Shown piece after piece: positions 6,372 to 9,905 of a DNA stretch of 9,905 nucleotides (positions within the stretch are counted from its first letter, which is position 1; the number at the start of each line of letters is the position of its first letter). This stretch comes from Dehalococcoidia bacterium (GTDB lineage Bacteria > Chloroflexota > Dehalococcoidia > Dehalococcoidales > RBG-16-60-22). A program made the translations under genes and the position numbers. Under the pieces are notes generated by a model. It was not told the origin of the DNA. It saw nothing but the letters and a program-made list of their open reading frames with translations, and searched no databases. The stretch spans positions 1 to 9,905 of the forward strand of contig JABMRL010000042.1 in the NCBI GenBank assembly GCA_013202615.1. Reading direction: 5' to 3'.

Positions 6372-7441
6372 CTATCGAATCTCTCTCAGACGCACCTCTC
6401 GACCCTCCTTAGCCGAAAGCTGGGCCGCGCAGCAGAACTGGAGCACTGCCTTCCCTTCCTCCCCTGTGAGCGGAACCTGGCGTCCTTCAACTACCCCGTC
6501 CACGAAGTCATGCACCCCGGCGATGAAGCTTGCCGCCCAATCGGAGTCGATGTCCGAGAACTCAGTGATTTCTCCGTCCCGGTACATCACCAGGGGTGGC
6601 CTATCAAGCAGCATTGACGTGCAACGGTTTATCCAGAGGAATCCCCGGCTACCTGTCAACTCCACCCACTCGTCCTCGGGGGTGTACTTGGACCGTACCA
6701 ACATGTCGTAGGAAGTTATCGCTTCGTAGGATCCGTACTTCTCGGCGTCTCTGTACTTCCAGATGACTACAGCCGGGCTGTCTAGGATCCATCCGTACTG
6801 GATGGGACGGTTTGTGATCCAGGCGTACACCTTCTCCACATCCCCCAAAAACCACATGGCGATGGAGAACAGGTGGTAACCATAGTCCAATATGACTCGC
6901 CCACCTCCGCTTTGGGCCGGGTCGAACCTCCAGGCCCACCTCTTGTACGGTATCTCCCAACCCTCTCCCATTGATCCCTGCACCACCTTGATACGTATAG
7001 ATAAAGGCTCCCCTATCACCCCTGAGTCCAGTAACTCCTTGGCCTTCACCATGGGAGGATAATAGCGGAAGTTCTCGAATACGTGGAACAGCTTACCGGA
7101 ACGCTTTGCCGCCGATATAAGTGCGTCGCACTCAGCAACATTTACCGCCATCGGCTTCTGCATTGACACGTGCTTGCCCGCCTCTATGGCGGCGACGCCA
7201 TCTCAGCATGCAGGTGGTGGCGTGTTAGCACCTCCACGGCGTCCACGTTGGGGTCGGCGAGAAGCTTGTGATAGTCAGTGTACACCTTCTCGACACCCCA
7301 CTCACGAGCTCGTCTCTGAAGCAGGGCCTCGTCCACGTCGCAGACGGCGTGAAGCTTGACCCTGGGATTGTCCTTGTAGCCCAGGTAGTGCAGGTCAGCA
7401 ATGAATCCAACGCCAATTAAGCCAACACATAACTGGGACAC
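6372..7441 (-). pseudogene. Gfo/Idh/MocA-family oxidoreductase, broken by a one-base frameshift
   Basis: Two abutting minus-strand frames together make one normal-sized (356-residue) NAD(P)-dependent sugar or inositol dehydrogenase-type protein. The first segment (7441-7184) starts at GTG with GGAGG six bases upstream. It carries the Rossmann motif G10-V-G12-FI-A15, the D35 nucleotide-binding aspartate in VCDVD, and HHLHAEMA, then runs into a stop. The second (open from about 7196 to 6372) continues with VAAIEAGKHVSMQKPMAVN, the 'EKP' region with Q in place of E but K96-P97 kept, then GGGRVILDYGYHLFSIAMWF with the family D-x-x-x-H. Adding one base after ATGGC (near 7197) rejoins both frames perfectly. 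Nothing else is decayed, so the break is either very recent or a sequencing/assembly error. The substrate is unknown. The gene stands alone between two AT-rich gaps and looks richer in G+C than its neighbours. Confidence 0.88.
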
Positions 7442-7459
7442 CTTTGGCCTCCCTCTACT

Positions 7460-7465
7460 ATTATA
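7460..7465 (-). promoter_or_regulatory. Candidate -10 element of the oxidoreductase gene
   Basis: A perfect TATAAT on the minus strand, 19 bases upstream of the GTG start. No good -35 box is seen at 16-18 bases. The predicted start point (about 7453) would fall inside the GAGGGAGG ribosome site (7455-7448), giving a leader of only about a dozen bases. The call is therefore tentative. Confidence 0.35.
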
Positions 7466-7507
7466 ATATACAAGTTATAAACGACTTTTTATCACTCTTG
7501 CAGATGA

Positions 7508-7672
7508 CCTGCATCACGTGACGACCTGACACTCGACCAGGCTGAAGACTGGCGGGAAACCCCCAAGTATAGAGAGGCAAAACGCTACTATTTTCGACCA
7601 GCGATGTCTGGGAGAGGTAAGAAACTAGCGGAGTTGCTCGGGATTATCGGGGAAGATAAGGACGAACACTAA
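7508..7672 (+). pseudogene. Orphan 54-codon open stretch, possible gene fragment
   Basis: Between the oxidoreductase and CoA-transferase genes, one plus-strand frame stays open for 54 codons, from just after a TGA (7505-7507) to TAA (7670-7672). It reads as a charged, soluble protein tail, including the runs LTLDQAEDWRETPKYREAKR and GRGKKLAELLGIIGEDKDEH. Its only ATG (7604) comes late, leaves 22 residues, and has no ribosome site. This looks more like the C-terminal remnant of a lost gene than a working one. I do not recognise the family, and chance cannot be excluded at this length. Confidence 0.3.
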
Positions 7673-7718
7673 AGGCATAAAACATATACTACCTATAGCC
7701 ATTGCCACACCCGAGAAT

Positions 7719-8921
7719 TTAAATCACCTTATCCTCTTTGAGCTGTTTTATATCCGCATCAGGATAGCCCAATTTCTTTAATATCTCGTTGTTGTGTTCG
7801 CCCAGTTCGGGTGCGATTCCAGCTTTGGCCGGGGTCTTATGGAACTTCCAGGGGAAACCGACTTCTTTTATTTTACCCACCCTGGGGTGGTCAACCTCAA
7901 TTATATACTGATTGGCGATGACATCGGGGTCTACTGCGGCTTCACTCACGTCGTTGATGGGAGCACTTACTACATCGGCTTCACGAAGCAACCTTAACCA
8001 GTGCTCCCTGGTATTGGTAGCAAACAGCCTGTCCAGAGTATCTGTGAAGGTCTTTCTCCTCTCCGGAGAGGCCGCGATATCTCCTAGCCTGGCACAACCG
8101 ACCTTGTCCAGCTCCTCAGCAAGTCCGGTATTCTCCAGGCCTTTCCGCCAGCGCTCTTCGCCGACCACCTGTATTATAAAAGGCTTGCCATTCTTGTCGT
8201 TGAAGGTAACCGTTACGTTAGGCGTATGACCTGCCCAGAAACGCATTCTGCTGCGTGACATCTGTTCGCCAGTCATAAGAACCCGTGACATGGAATGGCC
8301 CATCAGACGAATCTGGCTACCGAGCAACGACGTTTCGATCAACTGGCCCTCGCCGGTCTTCAGCTTGTGATACAGGGCGACTATCACCGCCTGGAAATTA
8401 TGAAAAGCAGCAGTCTCGTCCCCTACGGAAATCTGGCCTGTGGTCACACGGCTGCCTTGCTCGCCGTAACTGAAGCAGATGCCGCCCATCGCCTGGGCTA
8501 TACCGTCCGTTCCCGGCAACTTGGCATTGGGCCCGTCCGGTCCGTAGGCCGAGGCGCTGAGATAAACGATGCCGGGGTTTATCTTGACTAAGTCGTCGTA
8601 ACCGCAGCCGAGGCGCTCGGCGACGCCGGGACGGAAGTTCTGGGCGAAGACATCGGCATCTTTTACCAGCTTATAGAGTATCTCTCTGGCCTTCTCTTGC
8701 TTGAGGTCCAGCGTTATGCACTTGAAGCCGCGGTTGTTCGTCTCAAAGTAGGGGCTGATGGGAAAACCGGGTACCACTCCAAGCTGCCTGCCCAGTTCAC
8801 CCTCTGGGGGTTCTATCTTGATTACCTCGGCACCAAGATCGGCCATCATGCTGAACGCGACCGGTGTCTGTTGAAACATGATAACACATATACACTTTAC
8901 GCCTTCTAATGCACCAGCCAT
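7719..8921 (-). CDS. CaiB/BaiF family (family III) CoA-transferase
   Basis: A complete 400-residue family III CoA-transferase, the group including formyl-CoA transferase, CaiB and BaiF. These enzymes move CoA between carboxylic acids through an aspartyl-CoA anhydride. The N-terminal block MADLGAEVIKIEPPEG (26-41), NNRGFKCITLDLK (62-74), F-RPG-AERLG (97-105) and SAYGPDGP (124-131) are typical. D168 in SVGDETAA is in place for the catalytic aspartate (Asp169 in formyl-CoA transferase). KTGEGQLIETSLL (188-200) and the C-terminal GEHNNEILKKLGY (374-386) complete the family. The ATG at 8921 was chosen because GGAGGTGA lies seven bases upstream. A 25-residue longer form from 8996 is open, but its ATG would sit beside the -10 box and its extra residues do not look conserved. 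The CoA donor and acceptor are unknown; no partner genes adjoin it. Confidence 0.95.
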   Translation of the reverse strand: MAGALEGVKCICVIMFQQTPVAFSMMADLGAEVIKIEPPEGELGRQLGVVPGFPISPYFETNNRGFKCITLDLKQEKAREILYKLVKDADVFAQNFRPGVAERLGCGYDDLVKINPGIVYLSASAYGPDGPNAKLPGTDGIAQAMGGICFSYGEQGSRVTTGQISVGDETAAFHNFQAVIVALYHKLKTGEGQLIETSLLGSQIRLMGHSMSRVLMTGEQMSRSRMRFWAGHTPNVTVTFNDKNGKPFIIQVVGEERWRKGLENTGLAEELDKVGCARLGDIAASPERRKTFTDTLDRLFATNTREHWLRLLREADVVSAPINDVSEAAVDPDVIANQYIIEVDHPRVGKIKEVGFPWKFHKTPAKAGIAPELGEHNNEILKKLGYPDADIKQLKEDKVI

Positions 8922-8996
8922 TTCGTTGTCACCTCCGTATATATTTTTTCTCCTTCCGGGGATAATTGCATCGCTAACTTCGCTCTTTAGAGGCAT

Positions 8997-9005
8997 ATTA
9001 TAGCA
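8997..9005 (-). promoter_or_regulatory. Extended -10 promoter for the CoA-transferase
   Basis: On the minus strand TGC-TATAAT (9005-8997) is a perfect extended -10. No good -35 is present, as is common for this promoter class. The start point should be near 8990, giving a leader of about 69 bases with GGAGGTGA close to its end. The position excludes the longer open form starting at 8996. Confidence 0.6.
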
Positions 9006-9138
9006 GAAGTAAAGAGACAGAAAAAGGAAGGATTATTAGGTATTTAATTGAACAAACTTAACATTATGAGCTAGTTATCCAATTGCTGTGATCCGCTTCC
9101 ACCAACCACAACCGAGCAGAACCCTTCATGAGCGTTAA

Positions 9139-9167
9139 TTGCAGGAGTATTCCTTTTGTGGTATACT
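9139..9167 (+). promoter_or_regulatory. Candidate promoter of the zinc-ribbon gene
   Basis: TTGCAG (9139-9144), 17 bases, then TATACT (9162-9167) preceded by TGG (9159-9161), an extended -10. The -35 is weak (3 of 6) and the -10 is 5 of 6. An overlapping alternative is TTAACG (9167-9172), 17 bases, TATAAC (9190-9195). Either places the downstream hairpin arm (from 9235) inside the transcript. Nothing else was seen in 9006-9138. Confidence 0.45.
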
Positions 9168-9234
9168 TAACGTAAGTTCCAGTTTAGGTTATAACAAGTT
9201 TCTCGGAAGCTACTGATACAGCGTCTTCTTAAGT

Positions 9235-9284
9235 ATTGGATGACCCAAACTCTAACTAATTATAAAGAGAGGAGGTCATCCAAT
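9235..9284 (+). promoter_or_regulatory. RBS- and start-codon-sequestering hairpin (putative RNA thermometer or translational switch)
   Basis: A perfect 11-bp inverted repeat: ATTGGATGACC (9235-9245) pairs with GGTCATCCAAT (9274-9284), with a 28-base loop. A further U-G pair (9234 with 9285) is possible, as is a small inner stem CTCT/AGAG (9250-9253 with 9266-9269). The 3' arm covers the last two bases of the Shine-Dalgarno GGAGG (9271-9275), the whole spacer and the A and U of the start codon, so the folded mRNA should initiate poorly. The trigger (temperature, a protein or autoregulation) is not visible. As DNA, the same repeat could instead be an operator. Confidence 0.6.
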
Positions 9285-9585
9285 GAGTTTTCAGGACAAG
9301 TCCATTCAATGCTCCGATTGCAGCGCCACGTTTACCTTTAGCGCTGAAGACCAGGAGTTCTACCAGACAAAAGGCTATACCAATGAGCCGAAGCGCTGTC
9401 CGGAATGCCGCCGGGCACGGAAGTCAGAGCGTGACGGCAGCAGCAGTTACGGAGCCCCGCGCCAGATGTTCCCCGCGACCTGCGCCGAGTGCGGCAAAAG
9501 CACCGAAGTCCCTTTTCAACCTCGCGGTGATAAGCCGGTTTACTGTAGCGATTGCTATCGAAAAGTTCGACCTAGTAGATATTAA
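9283..9585 (+). CDS. Small zinc-ribbon protein with four CxxC knuckles
   Basis: A 100-residue protein with two zinc-ribbon units. The first pairs C10/C13 with C39/C42, around an aromatic FYQTKGYTNEPKRCPEC-type core (the probable zinc-ribbon, zf-trcl-like domain). The second is C67/C70 then exactly 17 residues then C88/C91, matching the pattern known as the CxxC-x17-CxxC domain, with the typical VPF and KPVYCSDCY. A Ser/Arg-rich linker (43-62) joins them and the tail is basic (RKVRPSRY). A role in binding RNA or DNA is likely, but the function of the family is not established. The ATG at 9283 has GAGGAGG six bases upstream, which an RNA stem can mask. An S21-like frame and an RRM gene follow on the same strand, suggesting a job connected with translation or RNA. 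Confidence 0.9.
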   Translation: MSFQDKSIQCSDCSATFTFSAEDQEFYQTKGYTNEPKRCPECRRARKSERDGSSSYGAPRQMFPATCAECGKSTEVPFQPRGDKPVYCSDCYRKVRPSRY

Positions 9586-9623
9586 TAGGCAAATGAAAGT
9601 TTTGTCGTTAGCAATATAAATAC

Positions 9624-9791
9624 ATGAAAGTGAATCGCTTTGAATCGTTGTTGCGCCGATTTTAAAAGATGGTGCAAAGGAGCGGGCTCTTACGCAAAGT
9701 AAAAGCCAACCACCCTTCTATACTGAAGAGCGAGGCAGTCCGCATCAAAGCCAAGAAGAACGTATAACGGAGGCGGCGACAGGGCTATTAA
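9624..9791 (+). pseudogene. rpsU: Ribosomal protein S21-like (rpsU) gene with two in-frame TAA codons
   Basis: Reading one frame from ATG 9624 gives an S21-like protein broken twice without any frameshift. Segment 1 is MKVNRFESLLRRF, then TAA (9663-9665). Segment 2 is KMVQRSGLLRKVK, followed by ILKSEAVRIKAKKNV, then TAA (9765-9767). Segment 3 is RRRRQGY and the final TAA (9789-9791). The ESLLRRF block, the Q-x-SG-LL-x-VK helix and the arginine-rich tail are in S21 order and at S21 length (about 55 codons). No Shine-Dalgarno precedes the ATG and the N-terminus looks a few residues short. S21 binds the 30S platform near the anti-Shine-Dalgarno. This copy is probably dead or an error-bearing sequence; a functional copy elsewhere is expected. 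Identification rests on my recall of the family, not a search. Confidence 0.65.
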
Positions 9792-9832
9792 GCGGAACAG
9801 GGAATAAAATCCGGAATAAGAGGAGGCAGATT

Positions 9833-9905
9833 ATGAAAATATATGTGGGCAATCTATCTTTTGATGTTACCGAGGATGAGCTGACGGCAGAATTCGGCAC
9901 TTACG
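9833..9905 (+). CDS. RRM-domain RNA-binding protein (N-terminal part only)
   Basis: The first 24 codons of an RNA recognition motif protein, cut by the window end. The RNP-2 motif KIYVGNL (residues 2-8) is exact, followed by SFDVTEDELTAEFGTY, the usual first helix. Small single-RRM proteins of this type occur in cyanobacteria and other bacteria, often as cold-induced RNA chaperones, and in cyanobacteria some lie beside rpsU. The start is supported by GAGGAGG six bases before the ATG. It follows the S21-like remnant by 41 bases. Confidence 0.88.
   Translation, partial: MKIYVGNLSFDVTEDELTAEFGTY

Noticed and set aside
9240..9341. Upstream ATG giving a 33-codon frame overlapping the zinc-ribbon start
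   Set aside because: No Shine-Dalgarno precedes it and the peptide has no recognisable feature. Translation through it would open the hairpin, so it is worth remembering, but it is not supported as a gene.

Overview
The window looks like a chromosomal segment of a free-living anaerobe-type bacterium. My best guess is a member of the Chloroflexota, perhaps Dehalococcoidia-like. This is inference: the lipid-anchored TRAP binding protein with a Cys-Ala-Ala-(Pro-Ala)n linker suggests a cell without a normal outer membrane, and the zinc-ribbon / S21-like / RRM cluster is a setting I associate with that phylum. No rRNA, tRNA, CRISPR array or insertion sequence was found.

Positions 1-6054 (minus strand) read as one regulated catabolic operon, in transcription order: an IclR regulator (5937-5047), a TRAP transporter (dctP 4943-3822, dctQ 3762-3247, dctM 3247-1928), a metal-dependent cyclase/amidohydrolase (1844-1080), an NAD-dependent epimerase/dehydratase (1062-97), and the first codons of another gene (14-1). 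The likely logic is that IclR senses a small carboxylate, the TRAP system imports it, and the cyclase and SDR enzymes begin its breakdown. The iclR promoter is a perfect sigma-70 consensus (TTGACA-16-TATAAT, 6054-6027). Two near-identical palindromes lie just downstream of it, 21 bp apart, and look like an autoregulatory operator.

Positions 5938-6371 are an AT-rich gap. Positions 6372-7441 hold a Gfo/Idh/MocA-type oxidoreductase gene (minus) that is intact except for one missing base, exactly at a small perfect hairpin. Positions 7442-7718 carry a candidate -10 element and an orphan 54-codon open stretch on the plus strand.

Positions 7719-8921 encode a complete family III (CaiB/BaiF) CoA-transferase, with an extended -10 promoter at 8997-9005.

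Positions 9139-9905 (plus strand) form a separate small-protein cluster: a four-CxxC zinc-ribbon protein (9283-9585), an S21-like (rpsU) reading frame broken by two in-frame TAA codons (9624-9791), and the start of an RRM RNA-binding protein (9833-9905). The zinc-ribbon mRNA has an 11-bp perfect stem that covers part of its Shine-Dalgarno sequence and its start codon, suggesting control of translation by RNA folding.

The most noteworthy items are this RBS-sequestering hairpin, the tandem palindromes at iclR, the doubly interrupted rpsU-like gene, and the single-base break in the oxidoreductase. No clearly new multi-gene system was recognised.
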